The notes below the pieces were generated by a model. That model made no database searches. It had not been told where the DNA came from and saw only the letters and a program-made list of their open reading frames with translations. 64,000 nucleotides of DNA. Source: Mariannaea sp. PMI_226 (Eukaryota; Ascomycota; Sordariomycetes; Hypocreales; Nectriaceae). The stretch is taken from contig JANFOG010000013.1 in the NCBI GenBank assembly GCA_024336345.1, positions 1-64,000 on the forward strand, given 5' to 3'. Of this stretch, positions 27,001 to 42,340 are shown piece by piece (the first letter of the stretch is position 1; each line of letters begins with the position of its first letter). Both the position numbers and the translations under genes were made by a program.

Positions 27001-28832
27001 TTATTTAATTATCTAACTTTTATATAAATAATATTTTAAAATATATATAGCTAATTAAGTATTAATAAGATTTTATTTAATCCTAATTAGTAATTAAGTA
27101 ATATATAGACCTAATATTTATAGCCTAATATAATAAGGTTAAGTATTTATATAAATAGGTATTTAAATATATACTTATTAAATATTTTTAAGAATAATAT
27201 AAATAATTATATTATAATATAGTATTTTAAATTATTTATATTTTAATAATAATTTATTAAGGTAGCTTAAAATAATAATATTAAAAATATTAATATATTA
27301 TAAATATAATAGAAGTATTATTTATTTAAATAATTAGTATTTATAATAAATAATGTGTAATTATTATAATAATTAATAAAAAATATAAAATAAAATATTA
27401 AATAATAAGCTATTATATTAGGTAATTATAATAATAAGGTAATTAAAAATAAAATTAAAAGGGAGATAAAAGAGAAATTTAAATAAAAGTAAATAGTGGC
27501 TTTATAAATAAAAACTATTAATAAAATAACTTATTTTATTAATATAATATAAGATATTATTATTATTAATTAAATAATAATAATATTTTTAAAGTTTAAA
27601 GATATTTTATAATAATTAGGAATTTTATAAAAAGATAATCTTAATTTATAAGCTTATTAAATTAAAAATAATTATATAAAGATAAATAGAATATTTTTAT
27701 AATAATAATTAAAATTAATTAAAATATAATAACTAAATATCTTTTATAAGCTAAAGTAAAGAATCTAAAGGATATAAAATTCCATTTTAATTAATAAAGT
27801 AATTAATAAGAAAAAATAAGGTTAAAAAGTAATAATAATTAATATATTTAATAGGTATAAAAATAATCTTATATTAGCTAATATAATAGAGCTTAATATA
27901 GTAGATTTAATTATTAGAATTAATATTAAAGCTATAATAATTAATATATAATTTAATTATATAATTTAGTTTAAATAAATAATAAATATTAATCTTTTTT
28001 TTAACTTATAAATAATTAAAGATAAAGAAAGTATAAAAGTAATAATAGTAGATTAAAGTAGGTAGTTAGCCTTTTAATAGGGCAAAAGTATATTTAAAGT
28101 AATTATATATATTTATTAAAGATAAGGGTAATATAAATAAGACTTAAGTTATTAAAATAATTATAGAAATCTTTATATTTTAAAATATAGCTTTTAGATT
28201 ATTAATTATAATTATATTTAATATTATAATATTATAAATTAATAATAATATTATTTATTTAATTTATAAATTTAATAAAAATTAAAAATACAATATAATA
28301 GAAAGTTAGTTTATTAATAAGTTTAAGATTATAAAATAATAAAAAAAGTAAATATTAATAATAAATAAAATTAATATATTTAGATTTTATATATTATATA
28401 TAATTAATAATTGCCTAAATTAGATATATAATAATATTTAGGATTTTAATAATATATTAATAATATTATTTAATAAAGATTTTTAATAATTTTAATTAAT
28501 ATAAAAGATATTTATTATTTTAATAAATAAGAAAATATTATAATCTTTAGATCTATTATTTAAATCTAAATAATAATTTAAATATAAAAAAATATATTAA
28601 TTATAATAAAGATTTATTATTATTATTATATTAATAAAATAAATATAAATTATAAAAAATAAATAATTTTAATAATTATTAATATAAATTTATAATAATA
28701 TATAAAATATAAATAATATATAATTATTAAATAATTATTATTATTAAATTAATTTTTATATTTTATAAGAAATTAATATTATAATAATAATACTATTAAA
28801 TTAAAATTATTAGAATTTAATATAAAAAAATT
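21096..28832. other. RIP-degraded transposon relics, unclassified
   Basis: This stretch of about 7.7 kb has no open frame of note. A few islands keep some C and G (21115-21290, 21480-21640, 24560-24900, 25930-26300) and read like damaged coding sequence, but no motif could be assigned with confidence. A short direct duplication of about 55 bp lies at 22765-22860 (a unit containing AAGGTTTATATAATATTATA). The rest holds simple AT sequence. Confidence 0.5.
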
Positions 28833-29067
28833 AATAAACTTTTTAAAAATTAAAAAAGAAAAAGCTTACTTCTCTATTTCTTTAATAGCTAATTAAAGGA
28901 ATATACCCCTTTACTATTTTATTTAATGTTTATTAGGTAGGCACTTTATTTATTAATTTAACTTTCCATTCAACCTTCTATTCAACCTTCTATTCATTTT
29001 GCGCCTCATCTTGCGCCTTATCTTACACCATAGTATATCCAGCGGCATCCGACAGGAATGCCTATTA
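28833..29067 (+). repeat. 235-bp direct repeat, copy 1
   Basis: It aligns without gaps to 29701-29935. The differences I checked are all transitions (for example TTCAACC against TTCGACC), with each copy retaining C or G where the other has lost it, as when two duplicates are mutated independently by RIP. Features include TAGCTAATTAAAGG, the GGTAGGCACTTTATTTATTA core, and a final AATAGG/CCTATT-type inverted repeat. It could be LTR-derived, but no TG...CA ends are visible. Confidence 0.85.
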
Positions 29068-29700
29068 AAGATACTAACTGCTTGGCAATAGCTTGCTAAG
29101 CGCCTAGCGAATCCTAGGGTAAGCCCTAATTAAACTTTAGGTAATCTTAAATAATATAATAGCTTGCTAAATAGTGCCTAATTACTTAGTAAGTTAAATT
29201 TTAATAATATAATATAATTTACCCTTAAGTCTTAATATTATTTTAATTAATATCCTTTATAAAATAATATAATTAATTTAAAAATAAAATTATTATAATT
29301 ATAAATAATAAATATTTAAATCTTTATAATTAAAAAAATTATAAATAAATAATAAAAATAAATATTATAAATTTAAAAAAAAATATTATAATTATAATTT
29401 TATTATTAAAATACTTTTTATAATATTTTTATTTTTTTATTTAAAATATTAAATTTTTTTAAAATTTATATATAATTTAAATTTTTTAATTAAATATTAA
29501 TATAATTAAATATTAATTTTTTTAATAAAAAAATTTAATTTTATATATAAAATTTATTAAAAATAATTATTAAAATAAAAATATAAATATATTTTATTAT
29601 AAATTTTATAATTTATATAATTATTTTATTATTAATTTAAAATATAATTATTATATTTAAAAATAAAATAAATAATTTTAATTTATTTTTTATTATTAAT
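29068..29700. other. Spacer between the two direct repeats
   Basis: The first 130 bp are of mixed composition (GCTTGGCAATAGCTTGCTAA and similar words recur, for example TAGCTTGCTAA at 29088 and 29142), then the sequence becomes strongly AT-rich. No coding sequence is seen. If the 235-bp repeats were terminal repeats, this spacer would be the body of a very short non-autonomous element. Confidence 0.4.
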
Positions 29701-29935
29701 AATAGACTTCTTAAAGATTAAAAAAGGAAAAGCTTATTTCTTTATTTTTTTAATAGCTAATTAAAGGGATATGCCCCTTTACTATCTTATCTTATGTTTA
29801 TTAGGTAGGCACTTTATTTATTAGTTCAACTTTCCATTCGACCTTCTATTCGACCTTTCGTTCGTTCTGTGCCTTATCTTGCGCCTCGCCTCACACCACA
29901 GCATATCCAGCAGCATCTAATAGGAATGCCTATTA
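29701..29935 (+). repeat. 235-bp direct repeat, copy 2
   Basis: Partner of 28833-29067 at a distance of 868 bp. It contains a hairpin AAAGGG...CCCTTT at 29763-29780 and a perfect 7-bp inverted repeat TAATAGG-AATG-CCTATTA closing its right end at 29918-29935. It is the last recognisable structure before the AT block ends. Confidence 0.85.
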
Positions 29936-30189
29936 ATTAAATTTTAATAATTTTTATATTTTAATTTTTTTATTTAAAAAGATTTTTAAATAAATTAAAA
30001 TAATATTTATAAAAATTAATTTTATTAAATTAAAAATTAATTTTATTAAATTAAAAATTAATTTATATTAACTTTTAATATAATTAATATAAAAAATTAA
30101 TTTTATTTTTTTATAATATAAATAAATATATAATAATATATTATATTTTCTTTTTATTATTCTTTTTAATTATATAATATTTTTATTTA

Positions 30190-35247
<5,058 letters not shown>

Positions 35248-36691
35248 ATTAACCTTGATGCCATAATATCTTAGTTATTCGACCCCTATGCAAACCGCTA
35301 CTATATATTGTGCTGTTGGCACCAGTGATTATCATTCTTGCCATTTGTCATCATTTCGGTTTTAGGGACGAATTAGATTCTTTTATCGATTAAAATGCAA
35401 AATGGCGATAGGTATTATTTTCCAACTTTTCACGTGATAAGAACCAGGCTTGTTTTCTTCATCACCTACATTCTCGCTACTTTCTGCCAGCCTGCAACCT
35501 GCCCTGTTTCGTGGGTTTGCGTGCGACGATTTAGTTCAAGTTCAACGGAACAATTAAAGTAGAAACTAATAATGCAAAACTGAATAAGCTGTAAAAACAC
35601 AGTACTAGAAACAGGTAGTAGTGGGAAGGAACTAGGACCAAATATTACAAGAGCCCAAGTTCATTCAAGCAATGGGTCAGCTCGGATCTCCAGAGATAGA
35701 TAACAAACAGGGTGGCAATTAATATTATCAAAGTGCCATAACAAACATTCAGGACACATGCGAAATTGGGAAGTGAAGTGCCATGTTATCATTGCTCATT
35801 CAAATTATATCATACAATGTCTATCCTCGTTTTATTGTTTAATAAGAGGGAAAATTGAAAAGGAAGAAAAGAAAATAAGATAATAAAACCCCGCTAACAA
35901 CAACCGGATGAAGGTTGCAAGAAAAGTGAAAATCCCTTAAAAATAATCTCCAGAGCAATCCCTCGTTCCCTTCTCATCATCATATCGCATAGCCCTATAA
36001 AGACGAAAAAGAAAAGAAAAGGAAAGACCAATCAGATGGAACAGTATCCCAAGTCCCAAGGCCAACTAAGAAAAAAAAACAATGGCCAGCTATCATAGAT
36101 CAAGATAAACAAAAAGAAATACCAGAGAAAAAACAACCCTATCATTTTTTTTTGTCTAAACCAGTCCCACAGAAGCGCCCCTATCAAAGCCCAAGTGCAC
36201 TAGGCCAGCCAAGTGCCGACGGCTCCAAGTCATGTTCTCTGTTTTGTTTGGTTTCCGCCAAGCCAGGAGGTGTAGTTATATCGAGGCGGTTAATTTCGAA
36301 TTCAATAAGACTTTGAATGTCTTTTGGTGAATGCACCAAGAGCAAAGGGAAGGGGGTGAGAATCAAGAGGAAGCACCTCGTCATCTGGTCGACGCCATGT
36401 CATCATCACAAATCTGCTGTGATGGCAGTGTGTGGGGCAATGATGTCAGTGGGCGCAGTATGACGTCAGGTTGGACCCTGCAGGACCCTGGAGACCCACA
36501 ACCCAAATCAAGTGGTGTGGTCCACACTCAATTCTTCTTGAAAGAATTGGAGCGATCCAAGAATCATCGTGTTGATGGTCACGTCATGCAGCATCATCGG
36601 CTTCCCAAGCCTTGACACCTTGTCGTGAGATTTCCGAGCTCATTCATCCGACATGCTAGGCCCATGAGGACTAATCGCAGCCAACGAGCAT
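35248..36691. other. Convergent intergenic region between AROM and the Rpn4-like gene
   Basis: No conserved coding sequence is seen. The region should hold both 3' untranslated regions. An A-rich stretch (35835-36140) is followed by a cluster of CRE-like sites (TGATGTCA at 36441, perfect TGACGTCA at 36461, TCACGTCA at 36579). The 94-codon frame at 36331-36615 shows no family resemblance and was not called. Confidence 0.5.
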
Positions 36692-38560
36692 TCAGACTCC
36701 TCCGCGCCGCCGGTGCTTTCCTGGAAGTTCCACATCGGGATGACACACCCGATAATGCCTAGTCAATGCATCCGCGCGGCTAAACGTTTTCTCCTCAGTG
36801 CAAAGGTCGCACCGAACCTTTTGCTTTCGAGCATTGTGAATTGTATCCTCGTGCCTTGTCAAATCATAAGGTCGTGAGAAGACAGTACTGCAAGGTTTGC
36901 CAGTACTTGGGTTGATCCTATCGCAACGATGAGGGCCAGCTTGTGTGTGAAGCAAGCCCGACGTCATTCCACCAATGTCTCGAATTCGGGGTCCTCCGAG
37001 CGTCTGTGTCTGTCGATGGCCCTCGCGCTTGTGCTTCTGAAGCAGAGCGGGGGTTTCAAAGCGGAGTGTACAGCCATGGTACGTGCACGTATAGGTTCCG
37101 CCATCTGCAGAGGTATTAGGTCGGGTCATTTGAGCTGGAGTCTCAGTCCGAGAGCCCGCAGAGCTAGATCCAGCGGAGCTCAGTCTCGGAGGGGTCTCGT
37201 GGGAAGTACGATGGTTGGCGACAAATGGATATTGTTGAGGGACTGCAATACCAGTAGGCATCTGCGAAGGGATATAGTTAAAGTGGCTGTGGCTATTGCC
37301 TTGACCGTGCGATTCTTGCGATCCATGGGAGGCCATGATCTTGGAGAATTGGTCCATTCCAAATGAATCCTGGGGGAATAAGGAAAAGTTCGGCTCTCCC
37401 TCAGGTTCGTGGAACTCAAGAATAGCATCTTTAGGCGAAATAGTTTTGGGAGTTTCAGGTTCTGCGCGCTGAGTCATCTGCTGATGTAGCTGTACCGCTC
37501 GCTGCGCCTTGTTCTGTTCTCGAATGTTCTGTGCCGTGTTGAATGGTATGTTCTGAGCCATCGGATGGTTGAAGTCATGGCCAGGAGATGGTGCAAGAGG
37601 AGATCCCGCCCGGAAGGGTGATCGGCCTCTTGATGATGTAGAAGCCGGTGAGTGAACTGCAGTAAGGTGTTGGCTATTTGCCGCATGCAAGCGCTGACTA
37701 AACACGTCGTTTGTAGGCGAGGCCGCCATATGGGAGTGGGAGGGGGGAGTTGAAGTGATGGCAAAGTTAGGGCTGTATAACTCATCCCCATAAACATCTG
37801 TCATCGTCCTATCGAGTTTTGGAACATTGGTGAAGCCTGTGGAAAGAAGGTGTGAGTTCTCGATAGCGCTTCCGGAGGGCGCGGAAGTAATACTCCCGCG
37901 CCACTTCTGAGGAATGTCAGACTCACCAACCGTCGGGGTGGCAGGTGAGTCACCTGCAATAGAGCTCGCCACCGAAGCAGGGTGCGACCGTGTTGAGCCG
38001 CTGGAAAAATCAGGAGCAGAAATGAGGCCTCTGTCTAACCGTGGCTTGCCATTAGGGCCTGAGATTGTGACAGGATAGGCCATTTCGGGCAGGCACTGTT
38101 CAACACCGCAACCCTGGTAGCCAGAGTACGGGCCTATCGACTTTGCCAACTGATAGAAAGGTTGGTTCGGTACTGTCGGGTTTTGAGTCGTGTCGTGGGA
38201 GGTATTGGTAATTGCAATTTGAGGATTCGACGTAGTCTGGGTGTATGGAGAAGAGGGAGCGGCGGAAGATCCCAAAGACGACAACGATGAATCCCGGTTA
38301 TGAGCAAATCGAGCGAGTCGAGGGATCTGCTGTGTGATAACTTCCCAGGGATCGGACTGCATGAGTTCGGTGACGGGGAGTTGGTGCTCGAAGTCGAGGC
38401 TATCGAGGTTTGCTTGAGTAAGGTCGAAGTGGTAGTCGGGGTTGTAGTCTGGGGAGTTGTAATATGACTGTAGAGAGGCTTGAGATTGCTGCTGTTGCTG
38501 TTGTTGTTGTTGTTGTTGTTGTTGTTGATGATGATTATGTTGTTGTGAGAGTGATAACAT
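36692..38560 (-). CDS. rpn4: Rpn4-like C2H2 zinc-finger transcription factor
   Basis: A single exon encodes 622 residues from the ATG at 38560. The N-terminus (MLSLSQQHNHH) leads into a glutamine run encoded by a TTG/CTG-type microsatellite, then a long low-complexity Ser/Pro-rich region. The C-terminus carries three zinc-finger-like units: C-X4-C-X12-H-X4-H at about 492-515 (CTYHGC...HKREGH), C-X10-C-X12-H-X4-H at about 546-575 (CSTVFSRPYDLTRHEDTIH), and an irregular C-X2-C finger at about 584-607 (CDLCTEEKTFSRADALTRH), ending KHRRRGGV. This tail is the form annotated as Rpn4 in Aspergillus. Yeast Rpn4 activates proteasome genes through PACE sites; the same role here is inferred. The frame continues upstream to 38818, but that part is better read as promoter because it holds a TATA box and a PACE site. 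Confidence 0.85.
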   Translation of the reverse strand: MLSLSQQHNHHQQQQQQQQQQQQQQSQASLQSYYNSPDYNPDYHFDLTQANLDSLDFEHQLPVTELMQSDPWEVITQQIPRLARFAHNRDSSLSSLGSSAAPSSPYTQTTSNPQIAITNTSHDTTQNPTVPNQPFYQLAKSIGPYSGYQGCGVEQCLPEMAYPVTISGPNGKPRLDRGLISAPDFSSGSTRSHPASVASSIAGDSPATPTVGESDIPQKWRGSITSAPSGSAIENSHLLSTGFTNVPKLDRTMTDVYGDELYSPNFAITSTPPSHSHMAASPTNDVFSQRLHAANSQHLTAVHSPASTSSRGRSPFRAGSPLAPSPGHDFNHPMAQNIPFNTAQNIREQNKAQRAVQLHQQMTQRAEPETPKTISPKDAILEFHEPEGEPNFSLFPQDSFGMDQFSKIMASHGSQESHGQGNSHSHFNYIPSQMPTGIAVPQQYPFVANHRTSHETPPRLSSAGSSSAGSRTETPAQMTRPNTSADGGTYTCTYHGCTLRFETPALLQKHKREGHRQTQTLGGPRIRDIGGMTSGLLHTQAGPHRCDRINPSTGKPCSTVFSRPYDLTRHEDTIHNARKQKVRCDLCTEEKTFSRADALTRHYRVCHPDVELPGKHRRRGGV

Positions 38561-38614
38561 GTTGATACAGGAAAGATAGGGGATATGGAATATTTGTTTA
38601 GAACTGGGGAAGAA

Positions 38615-38623
38615 GGTGGCAAA
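38615..38623 (+). promoter_or_regulatory. PACE-type site (GGTGGCAAA) upstream of rpn4-like gene
   Basis: GGTGGCAAA is an exact copy of the proteasome-associated control element bound by yeast Rpn4. It lies 55 bp upstream of the start codon of the gene for an Rpn4-like factor and about 20 bp downstream of a TATA box, so it would be near the transcription start. Autoregulation is an inference. Confidence 0.55.
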
Positions 38624-38642
38624 AACAACGGGAGGGCTGGCC

Positions 38643-38648
38643 TTTATA
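38643..38648 (-). promoter_or_regulatory. TATA box of the rpn4-like gene
   Basis: The minus strand reads CTTATAAAGG, with TATAAA 83-88 bp upstream of the ATG at 38560. The position supports transcription beginning downstream of it and hence the shorter protein start. Confidence 0.5.
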
Positions 38649-39394
38649 AGCCAAGCCGGCCGAACCGGTGCGTATTCAGTCAGGATTTTGTCAAATAGAT
38701 CTCCAGAGGGGAGGTGTGGAATCCTGGAGACGGAAAGTGTGGAGCTGTGCGTTGATGCTTGTCTCCACAATGCCGAGACCCAAGAAAAGCTGAGACCCAC
38801 AAAATGATGCACAGACAAGAGCCCGAGTCCGGGAGATGGGTGGTGTGTGTGCGAGGGAGGGACCGGGGGGGGTGTTTGCAGAAAGAAAAAAAATGGATGG
38901 GTGTGTAGCCTTGATTTTCGTTTGCTAGCAGGTGTACGAGTGAGAGTGTGATATGTAATGTTAGGTTGTGCGATGTATGATGCCTGATCAACGGAGTCGA
39001 AGAAAAGCCGAGGCGCCTGTACTTGATAATCCCGCTTCTCTGTCGTAAATAAATATGGACAGATTAGATGGCCGGTTGAAATTGCTGATTGTTCATGCGA
39101 GAGACGGTTGAATAGAATGATGGTCTTTGGCCAATAGCAGATTGTGGAGGTGGTGGTAATGGTGGTGGTGGTGATGATGATGATGACGATGATAATGCCA
39201 ATGATGCTGATGAATACTAGTAGTTGATCATAGGTAGGTTGTACAAATTCCGCTGCCGGGCTTCTCGGGAGTTCAAGTCCGCTTCATGGCTGCCTTGTGA
39301 TGTTATTTGATTTTCTAACTTTCCGTCCACCTGTTTGCCGAGTAGGCTGATGATTTGAAATAGGTGCTCTGTGGAATAGACTGGTAGATACCGG

Positions 39395-39462
39395 CCTCGT
39401 CAGTCCGAGGGTCGAAAAGCGACGCCCGAAAGGGGGGACGACCAAAAAAAAAAAAAAAAAAA
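39395..39462. other. Three adjacent hairpins followed by an A19 tract
   Basis: Directly abutting stems are seen: CCTCG/CGAGG (39395-39410), GTCG-AAAAG-CGAC (39411-39423) and CCC-GAAA-GGG with a GNRA tetraloop (39425-39434), then A19 at 39444-39462. An alternative closing pair GGTCG (39410-39414) with CGACC (39439-39443) is also possible. It may be the 3' end of a structured RNA. The strand is unknown and no family was recognised. Confidence 0.35.
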
Positions 39463-41757
39463 GGGCCCAAGGGAGGAAGGTGTGTGGCAGAGCACCTGCG
39501 TCAGAACACTTTAGCTCAGCGCGGCTACGGCTTCAGCGAGAGGGCCCTACCTGGCTGGGCTGGGCAATTACTGTAAAGTACCTGCCAGTGAGGGGCACGT
39601 ACTGCTACTATTCCGGAGGGAACGAGCAATGACACCTGTGCAAGTAACGCAGCCCTCCCATGACTGAACACACTAGAAGGCTCCAGAAAGGCCCCAGTGC
39701 GACCTTTGGTACGTAACTGGTAGTGTGACATTGGCTAACAAACAAGATTGCACAGCACTGGAACAGGTAAAAAAAGTCGCATTTGTCACTCACCGCAGAG
39801 TACACCACATGCCTGTATAATGCAGGTACGTACCCTAGGGTAAGTACCAATCCATCAGAGAGAGATACCTCCAATACCTTCCAAGTACAATCCAAGATCG
39901 GTGATTCAGAACACTATTGTAAGTACTTTCCGGGTATCTTTTCTGGTTCTGCCTGTTACAGTAAAAACAGAACTCCTTCGGCAACGTCATCAAAATGTGA
40001 AAATTAAATCTCAGCATAAAGAGAAGAGTGGCCTAGGTTGTGAGGGGGATAAATCTGTCGTAGATGTACATGCACACTTGTAGTCTCACAATCAACGCTC
40101 CAGGGGACCCCTCGCCATTCTGGATTGGTCTTCTCCAATAAGATTTTACGCTCACAATCGCTGCTCTCCTATCCTCCCTGCATCGTGCTTTGGGTGTGCA
40201 GGCCCTGCAGAAAAAGCCTGATCGAGTCCTTGCAATTGACCGGGCCCTGGCAAAATACTTGGCGTCCCTTGTCAACACAATATTTGGGTTTTTCTTCGGG
40301 GCCTGTAATTTTTTATAGCGACATATCTCGGAGGGTATCTTGATCCGCCGATCTTTCGTGTCCCCGCCCAGGTCGAGCAGACGAAGTAGTGACCTGAGCA
40401 AACCCAGACTCAGCCACAGGTAACGTTGGGAGTTGAGTCAATCAGATGCAGAGCAGCACTCCCCCCCAGCCACGGGCCATGAAGTTCCCCTCCACTGAGT
40501 TGCTTGTCACATGATGTTTGTGCAGGCTGTTCAGTTGGTCCTTGGACTTGCCTACACGCCCGGGCTTTAGAGTCACAAATAATTGATCACGGGATACAGG
40601 AACAAAGCAATCATGTGAGGTTTTTCGATCGTATGTCTCCTGGGCCGAGATCACTGCAGAGAGAACCAGCCAAACCACGTTAGGTAAGCCTTGGTTCCCT
40701 CGAAGAGCATCAACTCATTGTGAGCATCCCACCATCGGCAGCCCTCCTCTGCACTTTGTTTCTTTTCTTTCCTTACTAGTGACTCAAGTACAAAGGTTTA
40801 GTCCCAATCGCATGACATGGGATGGTGTGACATGCATCCCAAACCACCCCCCACCCCCCTTCTCTTTCCAATCCCAACAAGAACAATAACAATAACAATA
40901 ACAAAGTGAATTCGTTGAGCCTGAAGTCTGAGGGATAAGGAAAAGACGAAAGAAAATTTTTCATTCGCTCCCAATAAGGAGCACGCGCGCAGGAACAGGC
41001 CGCCGGATGCCCTCCCCTACCAATCAGCCAACCAGCTACTACCCCAACCCACCAATAACGAAGGCTTGCGATGTCAACTCCCAAGTATTGGTAGGCTTGT
41101 TCGGGAAGAAGGGAAGGGTTCAGGAGGTTCTCTACGGATCTCGCGCCGCCGACCACAGTAATAGTCATATCTACTACTAAACCCAGAAACGGGAACTATT
41201 TGCTTCGTCCTCGATGAGAATGGTATCGGCACAATTCAACACGATACTACGGGTGTGATTGATTGATTGATTGATTGCTTGACAAATTCGGGCAAGCCGA
41301 CTGGCCCCGACCAGCCCTGACCTTCGGGCTAGGTCGGAGTCGGTACCCAGCCAATCCTTAATGTGGCTCAACAGGTGTGCTGAGCCACGCGCATCAAACT
41401 CTACCTGTGAAAGAATTTCAAGGCCAAAAAGCTGATTCACCCAGACGTCCAAGCCGTGCACTCAGATCGATCTCAACTCCTCAGAGAAGTGACCCATCGC
41501 CAGAAGAGAACCCGTCCCTTGTTTGCACACAACTATTCTTTTCTTTTCTTTGTTTCCAACATATGGCCCCTCCTTTATATTATTTACCACACATTTTTAT
41601 GCTAGATCAGCTTGCAAAATAGGGGTAATCCTGTCTTTATTGCTGTATTGTCCATTCAGTTTTTTTTACGACAGCTATGTAATTCGAAGGCCTCTTGTGA
41701 TGAACTCTTACACGAGGTACGTACATATGTAACCACATCTTTCCGCACACCCCTTCC

Positions 41758-42340
41758 AAAAAAAAAAAAAAAAAAAAAAAAACCATCCCGCGGTGTTCGG
41801 GATCTGAGTGTTTTCGTTACTCCGCGGCAGAACGACGGATAGCCCGATGGCTCCGTCTGCCAACTCCTCCACCGAAACTAGCGCTATCCTCAGTGAGGGT
41901 GTCCGCTCAGCATAGAGCCCGAGTCTCAATAAAAGATACTTCAGTATTGTAGAAAAGGGTGGCGACTTTGCTTGCGTCTCTTCCCGGGGGGAACAACTTG
42001 CATCGAGACGAGACATTCAGGGTTCCGGACTTGGCTTCCAAATCTGGATCGCCTTACTTGCTTGGTGTTCTCGGTAACCTCGTTCAGCTGATCTGGACCT
42101 ATGTTACATGGTAGTGTACTTCTTTTGTTGGATGGTTCACCTTCGACAGTCGTAGAAGGGACACATCGGATCATTAATGCAGTCATCACTCAAAACACAA
42201 TGCTGGCGGGTTCATTCGCATGAAATGGACCGGTGAGGGAGAAATACATGGCAAGCGAAAGCTGTGCAAAACACAGGCGTCATGCCCTGTCCTGTAAACC
42301 CAAAATAGGGAAAGGTTTTTTTTTTTTTTTTTTTTTTTTT
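41758..42340. repeat. A25 and T25 homopolymers in inverted arrangement
   Basis: A perfect run of 25 A (41758-41782) and a perfect run of 25 T (42316-42340) enclose 533 bp of ordinary sequence with no recognisable gene. The arrangement could reflect two poly(A)-tailed insertions in opposite orientation or chance slippage. No target duplications were found. Confidence 0.6.

Noticed and set aside
38561..38818. 86-residue upstream extension of the Rpn4-like protein
   Set aside because: The segment holds a TATA box and PACE site and reads as low-similarity sequence; the ATG at 38560 leads straight into the Gln-rich start.
39241..39300. tRNA suggested by GTTCAAGTCC at about 39271
   Set aside because: No matching A box, acceptor stem or T stem pairing upstream.
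39345..39425. Hammerhead ribozyme (CTGATGA and GAAA near 39348-39360)
   Set aside because: The core words are separated by only three bases, so stem II cannot form.
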